Shown here piece after piece: positions 63,563 to 64,000 of a stretch of 64,000 nt of DNA. The position numbers were made by a program, and so were the translations under genes. Numbering within the stretch: position 1 is the first letter of the stretch; the number at the start of each line of letters is the position of its first letter. The notes beneath the pieces are model-generated. The model was not told where the DNA came from. It worked only from the letters and a program-made list of their open reading frames with translations, and ran no database searches. The stretch spans positions 21,214-85,213 of the forward strand of contig NZ_SRYG01000011.1 in NCBI RefSeq assembly GCF_004793885.1, read 5' to 3'. Source of the DNA: Dubosiella muris. Lineage in GTDB: Bacteria > Bacillota_I > Bacilli_A > Erysipelotrichales > Erysipelotrichaceae.

Positions 63563-63753
63563 TGGCAAAACGCAGACCTTCGATGCATGAAATGCTCGAG
63601 AAAAAAGAAAAGCGGCCAGGAAAAGTCGACGATCTTGAAAAAGACGATTTTCGCGCGTTGAATAAAGCGGCTTTTCAAGTGTTTGGACCCGTTATCCTTG
63701 GCGCAGTTCTCATTCTTGCGTTGGTCATTTTGATTTTTACACTCATATTTTAA
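63562..63753 (+). CDS. 63-residue single-pass membrane protein, function unknown
   Basis: A charged N-terminal half (KRRPSMHEMLEKKEKR) is followed by one membrane segment (about 39-62). I do not recognise a family. The start overlaps the oppF stop codon by one base, so it is probably translated with the opp operon and may be a small accessory subunit. Codon use matches its neighbours. A long hairpin follows at 63760-63797. Confidence 0.65.
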   Translation: MAKRRPSMHEMLEKKEKRPGKVDDLEKDDFRALNKAAFQVFGPVILGAVLILALVILIFTLIF

Positions 63754-63759
63754 AAAAAC

Positions 63760-63797
63760 AGAAAAGCAGAGGAAGATGAAACTTCTTCTGCTTTTCT
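63760..63797 (+). terminator. Hairpin at end of the opp operon
   Basis: A 16-bp stem (AGAAAAGCAGAGGAAG with CTTCTTCTGCTTTTCT, one G-U pair) with a 6-nt loop. The following T-run is short (CTTAT), so it is a probable but atypical terminator. Confidence 0.7.
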
Positions 63798-63878
63798 TAT
63801 GAAAAGAGGATTTTGTTCGCTCTTTTTTTCCTCTTTTATCTGTCATCTAAATTTCTTTAAAAAAGTTATAAAAAGTAG

Positions 63879-63907
63879 TTGACAGTTGATGAAGAGTGCG
63901 GTATGAT
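63879..63907 (+). promoter_or_regulatory. Strong promoter, probable rRNA operon P1
   Basis: TTGACA (63879-63884), exactly 17 nt, TATGAT (63902-63907). The -35 is a full consensus, and the region upstream is A/T-rich like an UP element. A G occurs at the expected start near 63914. Confidence 0.75.
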
Positions 63908-63970
63908 AAGTGAGCGTTAAGGAAACGCCTCTCGAAAACGAACCGCTTGTTAAAAAAGTCAAAACAAGGG

Positions 63971-63999
63971 TTGACGAACGGGAGAAAGAGAAGTAATAT
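63971..63999 (+). promoter_or_regulatory. Second tandem promoter, probable rRNA operon P2
   Basis: TTGACG (63971-63976), 17 nt, TAATAT (63994-63999), 92 bp downstream of the first promoter. Paired promoters about 90 bp apart are typical of Bacillus rRNA operons. The transcript itself lies beyond the window. Confidence 0.65.
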
Positions 64000-64000
64000 A

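Overview
This window is the chromosomal replication-origin region of a low-to-mid GC Gram-positive bacterium (Bacillota). TGA is a normal stop codon, so it is not a Mycoplasma-type code. A TagGH/TagD/TagF/TagB teichoic acid cluster, RNA polymerase delta, PerR with rubrerythrin, RicT, a seryl T-box and a glmS ribozyme all point to Bacillota. The very short 4.5S-type SRP RNA, the gene order and the many extended -10 promoters make an Erysipelotrichia-like anaerobe my best guess. That placement is inference.

The origin (about 32.45-32.94 kb) lies between dnaA (minus) and rpmH (plus), and transcription mostly diverges from it. Left of it on the minus strand are dnaA-dnaN, yaaA-recF-gyrB-gyrA, serS behind a T-box leader, the SRP RNA with tadA, dnaX-recR, an orphan HTH/coiled-coil gene, nadK, mutS-mutL-miaA-tcdA-lipid kinase-CNNM transporter-GNAT, and tmk-holB-ricT-rsmI at the left edge. 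Plus-strand exceptions are an SRAP protein, yggS, perR-rubrerythrin, a cell-wall amidase, a SEDS glycosyltransferase, a CYTH protein and a HAD phosphatase.

Right of the origin on the plus strand come rpmH-rnpA-yidC-khpB, pth-mfd-rqcP, an HD phosphohydrolase, DUF1934-argS, rpoE, a nine-kilobase teichoic acid cluster (export ABC transporter, CDP-glycerol synthesis, three glycerophosphotransferase-family proteins and a membrane acyltransferase), rsmG-parA-parB, glmS behind its ribozyme, and a five-gene oligopeptide ABC operon plus a 63-residue membrane protein. DUF4230 and DUF5662 genes run against this direction. The last 125 bases hold two strong tandem promoters about 92 bp apart, as expected in front of an rRNA operon that would begin just outside the window.

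The genes are almost all core information-processing and envelope genes. I see no prophage, insertion sequence, CRISPR array or tRNA, and no clearly new multi-gene system. The points of most interest are regulatory: a perfect parS site inside dnaX and a near-parS in the serS leader; a set of apparently leaderless genes whose ATG lies exactly where transcription should start; a PerR-like operator before perR and a related palindrome before the HD hydrolase gene; a terminator-like hairpin that buries the glmS ribosome-binding site downstream of the ribozyme; and an origin filled with a TTTTCCCCA variant repeat.
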